A stretch of DNA of 64,000 bases from Clostridium sp. SM-530-WT-3G (GTDB lineage Bacteria; Bacillota; Clostridia; Clostridiales; Clostridiaceae): NCBI RefSeq assembly GCF_012843905.1, contig NZ_JABAGC010000003.1:62001-126000 (forward strand), in the 5' to 3' direction. Each line of letters starts with the position of its first letter. Position 1 is the stretch's first letter. Below, one piece after another: positions 25,811-36,735 of the stretch. The notes beneath the pieces were generated by a model. It had not been told where the DNA came from, did no database searches, and saw only the letters and a list, made by a program, of their open reading frames with translations. A program made the translations under genes and the position numbers.

Positions 25811-27268
25811 ATGAAGTTTAGAAGTACTAGGGGCTTAGAAAAAAGTATAGCTTCAGCCAACGCAATCATTAATGGAATTTCAAAGGACGGAGGGCTATAC
25901 GTTCCAGATGAATTTCCTAAAATATATGATGACTTAAAGACAAACACTTCTATAAAATATGAAGAGTTGGCTTTTAAAGTTATCAATAAATATTTTACTG
26001 ATATTGATGATGCAGAATTAATGGGGGCTATAAATGATGCATATAAAGGCAGATTCAATGTAAAAGTAAGAAACAACTTTTTAGAATTATATCATGGACC
26101 AACATGTGCGTTTAAAGATGCAGCATTGTTGTTTTTACCACAAATAATGAAAAGAGCTAAAAAGATTAAAGGAATAAAAGAAGATATTACAATACTTACT
26201 GCTACATCAGGGGATACTGGAAAAGCTGCACTTGAAGGATTTGCAGGTGTTGATGAATTTAAAGTAGTTGTGTATTATCCAAAGAATGGTGTAAGTCCTA
26301 TTCAGGAAAAACAAATGGTCAGTCAGAAGGGGAACAATGTAAAAGTCATTGGAATAAGGGGAAATTTCGATGATGCACAGACAGGGGTTAAGGAAATCTT
26401 TGGGGATACTGATTTCAGAGCTGGATTAAAGGATAAGGGCTATATCCTATCATCTGCAAACTCAATTAACATTGGAAGACTTGTACCTCAAATTGTTTAT
26501 TATTTCTATGGATATTTTAATTTGGTAAATCAAGGAGAAGTAAAATTAGATGATCCTATTAATGTTGTTGTACCAACAGGAAACTTTGGAAATATATTAG
26601 CAGGATATTATGCTAAACAGATGGGACTTCCTATAGATAAATTCATATGTGCATCAAATGAGAATAAAGTATTAACTGATTTCTTTGAAACTGGTGTATA
26701 TGATAAGAAGAGAGAACTTATTCTTACAGAATCTCCATCTATGGATATTTTGGTTTCATCAAATTTAGAAAGACTTTTATATGAAGCGTGTGGAAGAAAT
26801 TCAGAAAAAGTAGCACAGCTTATGGATGAATTAAAGAATGATGGAGTATATAAAGTTGATGACAAAATGAGAGAGTTTACTAAGGAATTCTATGGAAATT
26901 ACGCAACAACTGAAGAAGTGTACGAATCAATAAAAGAAGTATACGAAAAAGATAAGTATGTTATGGACACACATACAGCTGTAGCATATACAGTTAAAAA
27001 GAAATATGTAGATGAAACCAAAGATGATAAACCAGCTTTAATAGTATCAACAGCAAGTCCATTTAAATTCCCAAGAAGTATATGTAATGCACTTAATATT
27101 GATGTAGAAGGTGTGGACGATTTTGAAGTATTAAATAAATTGTCAGAAGCAACTGGTGAAGTGATTCCAGCTAATTTAGCTTCATTAGAGAAAGCAGAAG
27201 TTTTACATGATGAAGTATGGGATAAGACTGAAATGAAACAAGCACTAGTATCTTTTTTAGATAAATAA
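25811..27268 (+). CDS. thrC: Threonine synthase
   Basis: ThrC converts O-phospho-L-homoserine to L-threonine with PLP. The 485-residue protein is of the longer bacterial/fungal type. It opens MKFRSTRGLEKSIASANAI, has the N-terminal GGLYVPDEFP segment, the cofactor lysine at Lys102 in GPTCAFKDAALLF, TATSGDTGKAALE, and the phosphate-binding glycine loop VVPTGNFGNILAGYYA. ATG 25811 follows GAGGTGAG. It heads the operon thrC-thrB-ACT protein, 21 bases before thrB. No homoserine dehydrogenase or aspartokinase gene is present in the window. Confidence 0.95.
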   Translation: MKFRSTRGLEKSIASANAIINGISKDGGLYVPDEFPKIYDDLKTNTSIKYEELAFKVINKYFTDIDDAELMGAINDAYKGRFNVKVRNNFLELYHGPTCAFKDAALLFLPQIMKRAKKIKGIKEDITILTATSGDTGKAALEGFAGVDEFKVVVYYPKNGVSPIQEKQMVSQKGNNVKVIGIRGNFDDAQTGVKEIFGDTDFRAGLKDKGYILSSANSINIGRLVPQIVYYFYGYFNLVNQGEVKLDDPINVVVPTGNFGNILAGYYAKQMGLPIDKFICASNENKVLTDFFETGVYDKKRELILTESPSMDILVSSNLERLLYEACGRNSEKVAQLMDELKNDGVYKVDDKMREFTKEFYGNYATTEEVYESIKEVYEKDKYVMDTHTAVAYTVKKKYVDETKDDKPALIVSTASPFKFPRSICNALNIDVEGVDDFEVLNKLSEATGEVIPANLASLEKAEVLHDEVWDKTEMKQALVSFLDK

Positions 27269-27289
27269 TTTTTTAAGAAGGTATTAGAA

Positions 27290-28186
27290 ATGATAAAGGT
27301 TAGAGTACCAGCTACATCAGCAAATATGGGACCTGGATTTGATTCATTAGGTATTGGGCTTACATTATATAATGAATTTGAGTTCAGGGAATTAGATGAA
27401 GGTTTAAGATTTAAGGGGATAAATCAAGAATTTTGCAATGAAGAAAATATAATTTATAAAGCAATGAAATTATGCTTTGACAAAGCGGGTTATAAAATCA
27501 AAGGATTAGAAATAAGTGAAGTAAAACAAGATGTACCAATATCAAGAGGTCTTGGAAGCAGCTCCACATGTATAGTTGGGGGACTTATGGGAGCTAACGA
27601 GATTCTTGGTGGAAGATTTTCTAAAGATGAATTATTAGATATGGCAGTAGAAATAGAAGGACATCCTGATAATGTTGCACCAGCTATTTTAGGGGGCATG
27701 ATAGTTGCTGTAATGGAGGATAAGAAAACATACTACGACAAGATTAATGTTTCTAAAGGATTAAAATTTGTTTCTATAGTGCCTGATTTTAGACTATCTA
27801 CTGAAAAAGCAAGATCTGTAGTGCCAAAAGCTATAAGTATGAAAGATGGGGTTTATAATGTTTCTAGGGCTGCACTTATGGTTGCAAGCTTTGTAAGTGG
27901 AAAGCATGAATTAGTAAAGTATGCATGTAAAGATGCCTTTCATCAAAATTACAGAAGTAAGTTGATTCCTGGTTTTGAAAAGGTGTATAATAAAAGCTAT
28001 GAATTAGGTGCATATGGATGCTACCTTAGTGGGGCAGGCCCTACAATCATGGCGATTATCGACGAAAATGATATGCGCTTTAGCAATAAGCTTAAAGAAT
28101 TTTTAAATTTAGAAAACTTAAAATGGGACGTATTGGAATTATCTTTGGATAGTGAAGGGGCAACCATAGTAAAGGGTGATAACTAA
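27290..28186 (+). CDS. thrB: Homoserine kinase
   Basis: ThrB phosphorylates L-homoserine to O-phosphohomoserine, the ThrC substrate. The 298-residue GHMP-family kinase shows the N-terminal VPATSANMGPGFDSLGIGL motif, the ATP loop PISRGLGSSSTCIVGG, the GHPDNVAPAILGG stretch and the C-terminal CYLSGAGPTIMAI motif. ATG 27290 is preceded by AAGAAGG. Its TAA stop shares one base with the ATG of the next gene (TAATG), so translation of the two is coupled. Confidence 0.95.
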   Translation: MIKVRVPATSANMGPGFDSLGIGLTLYNEFEFRELDEGLRFKGINQEFCNEENIIYKAMKLCFDKAGYKIKGLEISEVKQDVPISRGLGSSSTCIVGGLMGANEILGGRFSKDELLDMAVEIEGHPDNVAPAILGGMIVAVMEDKKTYYDKINVSKGLKFVSIVPDFRLSTEKARSVVPKAISMKDGVYNVSRAALMVASFVSGKHELVKYACKDAFHQNYRSKLIPGFEKVYNKSYELGAYGCYLSGAGPTIMAIIDENDMRFSNKLKEFLNLENLKWDVLELSLDSEGATIVKGDN

Positions 28187-28623
28187 TGAGTGGGAATTAC
28201 TTAGTTATAGATAAGAGGGTTTTACCTGATGTTTATGAAAAAGTTCTTTTTGCTAAGAAACTATTAAAAGATGGAAAAGTTAAAGAAATAACAGAAGCTG
28301 TAAAACAGGCTGGAATAAGTAGAAGTGTTTATTATAAGTATAAGGACCATGTATTTGACTTTTCAGAAACTTCAGAAGGAAGAAAAGTTACATATAATAT
28401 GATTTTAAAAAATGAAAAGGGTGTTTTATCTAACATTAGTAATTACATTGCTAGTGTAGGAGGAGATATTCTTACAATAAATCAAGGTATTCCTCTAAAT
28501 GGATATGCCAACCTTAGCATAACTATAGACCTATCTACTGTAGATGGAGATTTAAAGACACTTACTGATGGACTCACAAATCTAAATAATATAGAAAAAG
28601 TTGAATTTATCGGAATGGAATAG
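28186..28623 (+). CDS. ACT-domain protein of the UPF0735/PheB family
   Basis: This 145-residue protein has an N-terminal helical, winged-helix-like part (LKDGKVKEITEAVKQAGISRSVYYKYKDHVF) and a C-terminal ACT domain from about residue 68 (TYNMILKNEKGVLSNISNYIASVGGDILTI). ACT domains bind amino acids, and the family often sits with threonine or aromatic amino acid genes. Its coupling to thrB suggests a threonine-responsive regulator, although whether it binds DNA or an enzyme is unknown. It overlaps thrB by one base and ends the operon at a strong terminator. Confidence 0.85.
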   Translation: MSGNYLVIDKRVLPDVYEKVLFAKKLLKDGKVKEITEAVKQAGISRSVYYKYKDHVFDFSETSEGRKVTYNMILKNEKGVLSNISNYIASVGGDILTINQGIPLNGYANLSITIDLSTVDGDLKTLTDGLTNLNNIEKVEFIGME

Positions 28624-28647
28624 CAGGAGAAATCCTGCTGTTTTTTT
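28622..28647 (+). terminator. Terminator of the threonine operon
   Basis: AGCAGGA-GAAA-TCCTGCT forms a 7-bp stem with a GNRA-type tetraloop, followed by G and seven T. Confidence 0.9.
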
Positions 28648-29229
28648 GTCTAAAATATAATTATGAGCCAATGGAGAGCTAAAAGTTAACAATAGTTAAT
28701 TGTGGATAATGCTAAAAGATAATTAGATATAAGTGATTAAAAAAGCATTATAAGAAACAAGTAAAATCTAGATAGAAATATATGGAAAAAAATTACTTTT
28801 TGTATTATACTTAATAGAGTGGGTTATTCGTTATTTTATTTTTTCTTGTAGGTTTAAATTAGAATTGGAATTAGCATGATAATATTTAGAATAATTTATG
28901 TTCTGGAATAATACTAAAACTATTTAGGCTAATTTCATTTAAATAACGGTATATGAATTCAAAATAAAGTCAGAATAAAAATTTAAATTTTAGTTCTATT
29001 TATAAAGTTTTATAACATATACTAGTTTAGAGTATGGGTTTTCACATTAATTATTAATCGTATTCAAGTATACATAATTATTAATATTTTAGTGATAAAC
29101 ATAGTAAAGAGTTTGTTTTGTATATGTTTAACAGGCTTATTATCTAAATATAAAATCAAGCAGAATAATTATGGGATAATCAAAAAATAAATTTTTAAAT
29201 TATTTATGGAAAAGGGGAGAAATACATTT
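28648..29229. other. Long gene-free AT-rich region
   Basis: This stretch of about 580 bases has no convincing reading frame, hairpin or repeat apart from a degenerate GTTAAC motif near 28686. It may contain the distant promoter of the next gene. Nothing else can be supported. Confidence 0.5.
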
Positions 29230-30162
29230 ATGGGGAAAAAATTAATTATGGTCGTTAATGAAAGTGGGTACAGGAATTTTAGTGAAAATGATAACTTCTG
29301 CATGGCTGGAATCGTATTTGATGAAGAAAATCTTTATGGAAGTGAATATATAAAAGAAGAATTAGAGAAAAAACTTAACATATTTAAGAAAGTATATAGT
29401 AAAGATGAAAGTGATGAAAGATATAAATCTTATTCATCAAGAAAAAGAATTATTAATAATTTAGTAGATTCATTACCTATGTTTTTAGATAAGTTAAAGT
29501 TTAATATAATTTTAAGCAGTATAAGAACTTCATCTGGAAAAACAAAGGAATCATATGATAGGGTGGCAAAAAATCTTCTTACAAAATTTAATGTCTATAT
29601 ATCTAAGAGAAATATGACAAGTGGAGGAATTATCTCAGAAGATACAAGGGATATAACAGAATGGGATTTAAAACAACAGTTTTTTGATATATACAGTGAA
29701 AGAAATCATAATTTAGGTTCAGATGGTTCTAAGATTAACAGCTTTATTGTAGCAGGCAGAAATAATGAAGTATATAAGTTTAATTTTGATGTATATCATC
29801 TTTTAGATAACATAATAAAATTAATGTGTCAGAACATGAGTAGTGCAGAAGAGGAAGTTAAGAAATTAATAAGTGATGAAAAATTAAGGGCAGTTTCAGA
29901 AGTTATAAAGAATAAGGTTATTAATGAAGCAGCATTAGATATGGCAGATGAAATAATTAATGATAAGAACACAATATTAAAGAGATTAAATGAAGAAATT
30001 GCTAAATTAAAACAAGAATTATCAGATCGAAATGAAAAAATAAATGACAGTAAAAAACAGATAAATGAGCTTACTAATGAGATTGGATTTCTTAAGGGAA
30101 AGCTTGAAGAGGAAAAGAGTAGTGAAGGCAGTAAAATAGTATTTAGAGCATTGAGTGAATAA
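29230..30162 (+). CDS. DUF3800-like protein with C-terminal coiled coil
   Basis: This 310-residue protein is not securely identified. The N-terminus (LIMVVNESGYRNFSENDNFCMAGIVFDEENL) has the shape of DUF3800 proteins, which usually start with a DESG motif and are thought to have an RNase H-like fold; here the first acidic residue is Asn. The region 160-190 (GSKINSFIVAGRNNEVYKFNFDVYHLLDN) would be the end of that domain. From about residue 245 a heptad-rich coiled coil follows (LKRLNEEIAKLKQELSDRN). ATG 29230 is chosen because AAGGGGAG lies 10 bases upstream; the ATG at 29206 precedes that site. Confidence 0.5.
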   Translation: MGKKLIMVVNESGYRNFSENDNFCMAGIVFDEENLYGSEYIKEELEKKLNIFKKVYSKDESDERYKSYSSRKRIINNLVDSLPMFLDKLKFNIILSSIRTSSGKTKESYDRVAKNLLTKFNVYISKRNMTSGGIISEDTRDITEWDLKQQFFDIYSERNHNLGSDGSKINSFIVAGRNNEVYKFNFDVYHLLDNIIKLMCQNMSSAEEEVKKLISDEKLRAVSEVIKNKVINEAALDMADEIINDKNTILKRLNEEIAKLKQELSDRNEKINDSKKQINELTNEIGFLKGKLEEEKSSEGSKIVFRALSE

Positions 30163-30221
30163 GATATTGAAAAATCATGCTTTAAATTTATTTAGTATGT
30201 TTTAATACAGTGTAATTAAGG

Positions 30222-30262
30222 GAAAATACTTTATGGTATAGAAAGAAGTATTTTCTCTTTTA
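30222..30262 (+). terminator. Intrinsic terminator after the DUF3800-like gene
   Basis: GAAAATACTT and AAGTATTTTC pair perfectly (10 bp) and a T-rich tail follows. Confidence 0.75.
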
Positions 30263-30339
30263 TTTATTTTAGATGAATATGATTGAAAGGATTATACATT
30301 ATCATGTTATAATAAGTATGGAGAGGAGAGTGTCAGCGT

Positions 30340-31143
30340 ATGGAAAACACTTTTGACATTGATAAATTTTCAGCAGCATATCCTAGCATAGAAGAAAATA
30401 TTAAAAAACATAATATAGATATACAAGATTTAAAAGATATATATGATGATTATATTAAATGCAGAACATCATATGAAAATCAAGCTAATTTTATAGCCAA
30501 TATATTAAGATCCCAAAAGTCTGTTCATTCTGTAAAATCTAGAATAAAAGCTCCAGAAAGGCTTGTTGAAAAGATTATCAGAAAGACTCAAGATAGAAAA
30601 AATAAGTATGGTGAAGATTTTAAATTTACTACATGTAATTATAAAGATGAAATAAACGATTTAATTGGAATAAGAGTTATACATATATTTAAAGAGCAGT
30701 GGAGAGAGATACATGAATTTATAATAAATACATGGAATGTTATAGAAATAACTGCAAACGTAAGAGAAGGGGATAATACTAAAGATTTTGAAGAACTTAA
30801 TATAGAAGTACGTTCAAGAGCTTCTGGATATCGTTCTGTCCATTATCTTGTGGAATTTTATCCTACAAATAAAAAGGTTATTGCAGAAATACAGGTAAGA
30901 ACCATATTTGAAGAGGGATATGGTGAAATAGACCATAGATTAAGATATTCCCATGAAGAAATACCAGAAATACTTCAATCTAATCTTTTACTTTTTAACA
31001 GGATTGTAGGAAGTGCAGATGAAATGGCTTCTCTTATAAATATACTTAGTAAAGAGTGGACTGAAAAAGAAAGTTCGTATAAAAATATAATATTAAAACA
31101 GCAGAAAGAAATAGAAAGACTGAAAGATAAATTAAAGCAGTGA
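30340..31143 (+). CDS. Small alarmone synthetase (RelA/SpoT synthetase domain protein)
   Basis: This 267-residue protein has a single (p)ppGpp synthetase domain and no hydrolase or TGS/ACT domains, so it is of the RelP/RelQ-like small class that pyrophosphorylates GDP or GTP. Recognisable parts are KSVHSVKSRIKAPERLVEKI (GTP pocket), YKDEINDLIGIRVIHIF with catalytic acid, SGYRSVHYLVEFY, and IAEIQVRTIFEEGYGEIDHRLRY with the essential glutamate. The C-terminus is a helical and charged tail (LKQQKEIERLKDKLKQ) that could mediate oligomer formation. ATG 30340 follows GGAGAGG at a longish spacing. It is monocistronic. Confidence 0.88.
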   Translation: MENTFDIDKFSAAYPSIEENIKKHNIDIQDLKDIYDDYIKCRTSYENQANFIANILRSQKSVHSVKSRIKAPERLVEKIIRKTQDRKNKYGEDFKFTTCNYKDEINDLIGIRVIHIFKEQWREIHEFIINTWNVIEITANVREGDNTKDFEELNIEVRSRASGYRSVHYLVEFYPTNKKVIAEIQVRTIFEEGYGEIDHRLRYSHEEIPEILQSNLLLFNRIVGSADEMASLINILSKEWTEKESSYKNIILKQQKEIERLKDKLKQ

Positions 31144-31167
31144 TGATTTAAAATTCATCACTGCTTT
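31134..31167. terminator. Terminator overlapping the alarmone synthetase stop codon
   Basis: AAAGCAGTGATGA and TCATCACTGCTTT form a 13-bp stem that includes the TGA stop. It lies between convergent genes and has A-run and T-run flanks, so it probably works in both directions. Confidence 0.8.
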
Positions 31168-31186
31168 TTAAGTGAAAAGTTATGTA

Positions 31187-33199
31187 TTATAATTTAAATT
31201 TAGCTACTGAATCTGAAAGTTTTAATGCTGTTTTAGAAGCTTCATTAGATGTTTTTGAAATAATAGAACCTTTATTAGTTAAGTCAGACATATTTTCAGA
31301 AAGATGTGCAGATGAGTCGGAAACGCTTGAAACAACATCTGATAAAGCTGAAATTGTAGTAGTCATTTCATTAATTGATTTAAATGTAAAGTTTGAAGCT
31401 TCAGTAAATTTATCAACCATTTCTTTAACTGAATGTCCAGAATTTTTATATTCTTCTGAAATATCTATTAATGAATCATAATCCTTTAGTATATCAGTAT
31501 CAAATAAAGTTAATAACTCACTAGAGAATTTAGTAAGGTCATTAACAGCAGTTAATACATCACCTAAGTCAGCTTGTATGCTATTTACAGCAGATGAACA
31601 TTCTTCTGCAAGATTTTTAACTTCTTCAGCTACCACAGCAAAGCCTTTTCCATGTTCTCCAGCTCTGGCAGCTTCTATAGCTGCATTTAAAGAAAGAAGA
31701 CTTGTTTGTTCTGCAATGCTTAAGATTAAATTAGACATTTGAGTTATATTATCTATAGTTTTTACTTTTTCTATAGATTCTTTTAAGTTTTTACTACATG
31801 AATCATATAAATTAATTATATTATTTTTAGAAGTTATAGCATTTTCATAGATTTCTGAAGAATGATTTTCTATATTTTGTGCTAAAGCTAAACCTTCTGA
31901 TGCAGCATTTACTGAATGAGTTGTATTACCAATTACCTCTTCAGAAGCAGCATTAAGTTCTAATAATGCCGCAGATGATTCTTGCATACTTGTAGATATA
32001 CTTTCTATTGAATTTGCTGATTCATTTATTTGCACAAATATATCTTGAATCATTTCATAAATATTAGCATTGTTTTCAGCAATAATATTACTATTATCGC
32101 TTACTTCTTCAACAGTTGATTTAAGTACAGAAACTGAATTGTTCAATGAATCTATAACTTTAGCAAATTCATCATTTCCTGAATATTCAGATTTATAAGA
32201 AAGATTACATTCTGAAAGTTCAGAAGACATTTTTGTAATTGGATCAAGCTTATTAGAAATCCATCTTCTAATATATAGTGAAGCAATTATTCCCATAAGT
32301 AAAGTAAATAGTGAAATAATAATTTGGGAAAGTAATGTTTTATTATTACTTTCTAAAAGTTCATCTTCAGGCATTACAAGGAATAATGACCATGGTGTAG
32401 ATTCAATTGGCATATAGCTTACAATCATTTGTTGGTTATTTACAGTAAGAGTTTCAACACCAGTTTCTTCTGATTGGATTTTTTGTATAATAGGTTTTAA
32501 ACCACTTAAGCCTGAATATTCATTTGGTAAATCATTCAACCAAACATTATTATAAACAACACTCATATCTTTATGTGCCACAAAGTTTCCATTTTTATTT
32601 GCTATAAAGGCATATCCATTATCACCAATATTTATATTTTGAATTATAGAATTTATATTATATAAATTCACAACACCACATATATTAGCAATTACTTTTC
32701 CAGTTGAATCTTTGATTGGTGCTGTTAAAGTAACTATTGATAAATGGTTAGAGCTATCAACGAAAGGTTCTGTTATTACTTTTTTATCACCTGTTATACT
32801 TTTAAAAAAATCTTCTTTAGATTGATCTTTTATTGTGTTATTTTCAGCATAGTATGCCATACCATTTGTATCCATTATGAATATATGCTTAAATTCCCAT
32901 ATCTCAGCCTGCTTAACTAACTCTGGATATTGAATATCCCAGTTCATTGATTGAATTGTATCTAAGTTAGATATAAATTCAAGCTGCTTGAATTTGATAT
33001 CAAATTCCTTTGAAACTAAACTAGAACTTTCGACTATTCTTGAAGATAAATTACTTTTTGTTGTTTCCAAAAGTGACTTTTTTGATTTAAAAAAAGAAAA
33101 TGTTGATAATAAGACCGTAACTAATAAAATTAGTGATGTGAAAATTATTAGCATCTTATTACCTACACTTGATGTTGTAATATTAAATCTTTTTTTCAT
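31187..33199 (-). CDS. Methyl-accepting chemotaxis protein with dCache sensor (copy 1)
   Basis: This transmembrane chemoreceptor has about 670 residues. After a basic start there is a membrane helix ([22 protein letters not shown]), a long extracellular dCache sensor (roughly 35-275, with [18 protein letters not shown] and [17 protein letters not shown]), a second helix near 290 and a short HAMP-like linker. The cytoplasmic signalling domain holds the hairpin tip [40 protein letters not shown] 33199 sits 4 bases after GGAGG; ATG 33211 would place that site inside the gene. It is close to copy 2 in sequence, most strikingly in the signalling half. The ligand is unknown. Confidence 0.92.
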   Translation of the reverse strand: MKKRFNITTSSVGNKMLIIFTSLILLVTVLLSTFSFFKSKKSLLETTKSNLSSRIVESSSLVSKEFDIKFKQLEFISNLDTIQSMNWDIQYPELVKQAEIWEFKHIFIMDTNGMAYYAENNTIKDQSKEDFFKSITGDKKVITEPFVDSSNHLSIVTLTAPIKDSTGKVIANICGVVNLYNINSIIQNINIGDNGYAFIANKNGNFVAHKDMSVVYNNVWLNDLPNEYSGLSGLKPIIQKIQSEETGVETLTVNNQQMIVSYMPIESTPWSLFLVMPEDELLESNNKTLLSQIIISLFTLLMGIIASLYIRRWISNKLDPITKMSSELSECNLSYKSEYSGNDEFAKVIDSLNNSVSVLKSTVEEVSDNSNIIAENNANIYEMIQDIFVQINESANSIESISTSMQESSAALLELNAASEEVIGNTTHSVNAASEGLALAQNIENHSSEIYENAITSKNNIINLYDSCSKNLKESIEKVKTIDNITQMSNLILSIAEQTSLLSLNAAIEAARAGEHGKGFAVVAEEVKNLAEECSSAVNSIQADLGDVLTAVNDLTKFSSELLTLFDTDILKDYDSLIDISEEYKNSGHSVKEMVDKFTEASNFTFKSINEMTTTISALSDVVSSVSDSSAHLSENMSDLTNKGSIISKTSNEASKTALKLSDSVAKFKL

Positions 33200-33430
33200 A
33201 CTTCCTCCCATGCGTACTTAAATTTAAATTATTATGGATATATATTCGAATAAAAATTAAAAAACTTTATATAAAAAGAAAAAATGATTATTATAGAAAA
33301 AAATGTTTTTGGGGAGAATAGTAATTATAATTAATAAAATTATGAATTAATCATTTTAATTGAATAATTTCCAGCTAATAGTTGAAAGGGAGGAAGGGAA
33401 TATTTTTATATATATTATTTATAACAAAAT

Positions 33431-33468
33431 AGTACCCAATCATCTTTATATAAAGACGATTGGGTACT
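33431..33468. terminator. Terminator after chemoreceptor copy 2
   Basis: AGTACCCAATC pairs with GATTGGGTACT (11 bp) and an inner TCTTTA/TAAAGA extends it. It lies about 25 bases beyond the minus-strand stop at 33493, with an AT-rich tail on both sides. Confidence 0.7.
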
Positions 33469-33492
33469 ACATTTTATTTAATATAGGATATA

Positions 33493-35523
33493 TTATAAGT
33501 TAAATTTGCCTACTGAATCTAAAAGCTTTGAGGCAGTTTCAGAAGCTTCATTAGACGTTTTTGAAATAACAGAACCTTTATGGTTTATATCAGACATATT
33601 TTCAGAAAGCTGTATTGATGAGTCAGCAACGCTTGAAATAACTTCTGATAAAGTTGAAATTGTAGTAGTCATTTCATTAATTGATTTAAATGTAAAGTTT
33701 GAAGCTTCAGTAAATTTATCAACCATTTCCTTAACTGAGTGTCCAGAATTTTTATACTCAGCTGAAATATTTATTAATGAGTCATAATCTTTTAATATAT
33801 CAGTATCAAATATAGTTAATAATTCACTAGAGAATTTAGTAAGGTCATTAACAGCAGTTAATACACCACTTAAATCAGCTTGTATACTGTTTACAGCAGA
33901 TGAACATTCTTCTGCAAGCTTTTTAACTTCTTCTGCTACTACAGCAAAGCCTTTTCCATGTTCACCAGCTCTAGCAGCTTCTATAGCAGCATTTAAAGCA
34001 AGAAGACTTGTTTGTTCTGCTATATTTAAAATTAAATTTGACATTTGAGTTATGTTATCTATAGTTTTAACTTTTTCTATAGATTCTTTTAAATTTGTAC
34101 TACATGAATTATATAACTTTAATACATTGTTTTTAGAAGATATAGCATTATCATAGATTTCTGAAGAATGCTTTTCTATATTTTCTGCTAAAGTTAAACC
34201 TTCTGATGCAGCGTTTACTGAATGAGTTGTATTGCCAATTACCTCTTCAGAAGCAGCATTAAGTTCTAATAATGCAGCAGATGATTCTTCCATACTTGCA
34301 GAGATGCTTTCTATTGAATTAGCTGATTCATTTATTTGTGTAAATATATCTTGAATCATTTCATCAATGCGAACATTGTTTTCTGTAAGAATAGTGCTAT
34401 CATTACTTACTTCGGTAACAGTTGATTTAAGTATAGATATTGAATTATTTAATGAATCTATAGCTTGAGCAAATTCATCATCTCCAGAAGATTCACATGT
34501 ATAAGATAAATTACATTCTGAAAGTTCAGAAGACATCTTTGCAATTTCATTAATCTTATTAGAAATCCAATTTCTTATATATATAGAGCATATTATACCT
34601 GCTGCTACAGCAAATATTGAAATAATAATTTGGAACATTAATGTTCTATTGCTGATAACTAAAAGCTCTTTCTCAGGTATAGCAAGGAATAATGACCATG
34701 GTGTAGATTCAATTGGAACATAGCTTATAATCATTTTTTCATTATTTACAGTAAGGGTATCAATCCCAGTTTCTTTTGAATCAACTTTTTGCATAATAGG
34801 CTTTAAGCCATTTAAACCTGAATACTCATTTGATAAATCATTTAAGCAGACATTGTTATAAACAATACTCATATCTTTATGTGCTACAAAGTTTCCATTT
34901 TTATTTGCTATAAATGCATAACCATTCTTACCAACATTTGTATTTTGTATAGTAGAATTAATTTTATTTAAATCTATAACTCCACAAATGTTTGCAAAAA
35001 CATTACCATTTGCATCTTTCATTGGAGCCGTAATAGTAGTTATAGATAATTTTCTAGAACCATCTACATAAGGCTCAGTTAATACTCTTTTATCGCCAGA
35101 AACCATTTCGAAGAATGGTTCTTTAGACTGATCTCTTATAGTATTATCTTCAGCATAGTAAGATATACCATTAGTATCCATTATAAATATATGAAGAAAT
35201 CCCCAATACTCAGCTTGTTTAAGCAATTCAGGATATTGAATATCCCAATTCATAGATTGTATAGTATCTAAGGTTGCAATATAATCAAGCTGATGAATTT
35301 TATTATTTATTTCTTCTGATAATAATTTAGAACTCTCAACTATTCTTGATGAAAGGCTTTCCTTAGATAAATCTAAAAAACCATTTTTAGATTTAAAGAA
35401 AGAAAATGTTGATAGAAATATCGTTACTAATAGTATAAGTAATGTAAATATTGTTAGTATTTTATTACCTACACTGGATAGAAACGGTGTGCTTGATTTT
35501 GTGTTTTTAATTATTTTACTCAT
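33493..35523 (-). CDS. Methyl-accepting chemotaxis protein with dCache sensor (copy 2)
   Basis: This 676-residue chemoreceptor parallels copy 1 throughout. It has the first membrane helix [22 protein letters not shown], dCache sensor with [18 protein letters not shown] and [17 protein letters not shown], a second helix, and the signalling tip [24 protein letters not shown]. Differences concentrate in the sensor's membrane-distal part and in the second helix. ATG 35523 follows AGGAGGG at 4 bases. The two genes are in tandem on the minus strand but each has its own terminator, so they are probably separate transcripts arising from a gene duplication that may have diversified ligand range. Confidence 0.92.
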   Translation of the reverse strand: MSKIIKNTKSSTPFLSSVGNKILTIFTLLILLVTIFLSTFSFFKSKNGFLDLSKESLSSRIVESSKLLSEEINNKIHQLDYIATLDTIQSMNWDIQYPELLKQAEYWGFLHIFIMDTNGISYYAEDNTIRDQSKEPFFEMVSGDKRVLTEPYVDGSRKLSITTITAPMKDANGNVFANICGVIDLNKINSTIQNTNVGKNGYAFIANKNGNFVAHKDMSIVYNNVCLNDLSNEYSGLNGLKPIMQKVDSKETGIDTLTVNNEKMIISYVPIESTPWSLFLAIPEKELLVISNRTLMFQIIISIFAVAAGIICSIYIRNWISNKINEIAKMSSELSECNLSYTCESSGDDEFAQAIDSLNNSISILKSTVTEVSNDSTILTENNVRIDEMIQDIFTQINESANSIESISASMEESSAALLELNAASEEVIGNTTHSVNAASEGLTLAENIEKHSSEIYDNAISSKNNVLKLYNSCSTNLKESIEKVKTIDNITQMSNLILNIAEQTSLLALNAAIEAARAGEHGKGFAVVAEEVKKLAEECSSAVNSIQADLSGVLTAVNDLTKFSSELLTIFDTDILKDYDSLINISAEYKNSGHSVKEMVDKFTEASNFTFKSINEMTTTISTLSEVISSVADSSIQLSENMSDINHKGSVISKTSNEASETASKLLDSVGKFNL

Positions 35524-35681
35524 AAACCCTCCTAATAATTATTAGTATATAATTATAATTTCGGAAATAAAAAGAAAAACTTTACAGGGGAAAAGTAGAA
35601 GAAATAAATAAAAATTCAAAAAAATGTATAATTATTATGATATAATTTGATTATTAATTTGCTATTGAGGAGATGAACTTA

Positions 35682-36545
35682 ATGAAAAAAATAGGTTTTA
35701 TAGGTACTGGGGTAATGGGGCAATCTATGGTTAGAAATTTAATGAAAAAGAGATATGAAGTATCTGTATATAATCGTACAAGGTCAAAAGCTGATGAAGT
35801 AGTAAAAGAAGGTGCTTTATGGTGTGATGATATAAGATCATGTGCCACAGGAAAGGATTTTGTTATTACCATAGTTGGATATCCTAAGGATGTTAGAGAA
35901 GTATACTTTGGTGAAAATGGAATACTTAATAGTGCTGATAAAGGATGTATTTTAATGGATATGACTACTACAAGTCCTAAATTAGCAGTTGAAATTTATG
36001 AAGAAGCAAAGAAAAGAGGTATATATGCAATAGATGCACCAGTTTCAGGTGGAGATGTAGGAGCTAAAAATGGTACTTTATCTATTATGGTAGGTGGAGA
36101 TAAGGAAATATTTGATGAATGTCATGATGTATTAAAATGTATGGGAACAACAATAATATATGAAGGTAAAGCAGGGAATGGACAACATACTAAAATGGCT
36201 AATCAAATAGCCATAGCAGGTGCAGTTTCAGGAGTATGTGAAGCAATTACATATGCAAGGGGGGCTGGGCTTGATGTACAAACTATGCTTAATAGTATAA
36301 GTGAAGGTGCAGCTGGAAGTTGGCAGATGTCTAATATGGCTCCAAGAATGCTTAAAGGGGATTTTGACCCAGGATTTTATATAAAGCACTTTATTAAAGA
36401 TATGAAGATTGCAAAAGAAGAAGCAGAAGATGAAAATATAGAATTGAAAGTATTAAATACAGTTCTTAAAATGTATGAAGCATTAGAAGAAAATCATATG
36501 GGGGATTTAGGAACTCAAGGACTTATTAAATATTATGAAAAATAG
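35682..36545 (+). CDS. NAD(P)-dependent beta-hydroxyacid dehydrogenase (3-hydroxyisobutyrate dehydrogenase family)
   Basis: This 287-residue dehydrogenase oxidises or reduces a small beta-hydroxyacid. The dinucleotide fold starts at once with KKIGFIGTGVMGQSMVRNLM, and YNRTRSKADE suggests an NADP-tolerant second strand. The family signature DAPVSGGDVGAKNGTLSIMVGG is clear, and the catalytic lysine is in GNGQHTKMANQI. Substrates in the family include 3-hydroxyisobutyrate, tartronate semialdehyde and gamma-hydroxybutyrate; none can be selected here. GAGGAG lies just before ATG 35673, too close, so ATG 35682 is preferred. It is monocistronic. Confidence 0.88.
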   Translation: MKKIGFIGTGVMGQSMVRNLMKKRYEVSVYNRTRSKADEVVKEGALWCDDIRSCATGKDFVITIVGYPKDVREVYFGENGILNSADKGCILMDMTTTSPKLAVEIYEEAKKRGIYAIDAPVSGGDVGAKNGTLSIMVGGDKEIFDECHDVLKCMGTTIIYEGKAGNGQHTKMANQIAIAGAVSGVCEAITYARGAGLDVQTMLNSISEGAAGSWQMSNMAPRMLKGDFDPGFYIKHFIKDMKIAKEEAEDENIELKVLNTVLKMYEALEENHMGDLGTQGLIKYYEK

Positions 36546-36735
36546 TTAGTTGTTTTTTGAGGATTTTTCTTGTCATAGTTTTTACTTATGTTGAATAGTA
36601 ATAGATTAGAAATATTTGTTTTATTCATATATTTAAATTGGATTTATATTGTTTTCTATGTTAATTAAGTATAAAAAACTGATTATAATGCAATATTAAA
36701 TAAGGTAAGTATAAATTATGAGGTGAGGTATATAC

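Noticed and set aside
29206-29229. Upstream ATG for the DUF3800-like gene
   Set aside because: It precedes and overlaps the AAGGGGAG ribosome site, which is correctly spaced for ATG 29230.
31182-31481. Plus-strand reading frames opposite the chemoreceptor genes
   Set aside because: They are antisense shadows of the strongly conserved signalling domains, repeated at the same place in both copies.
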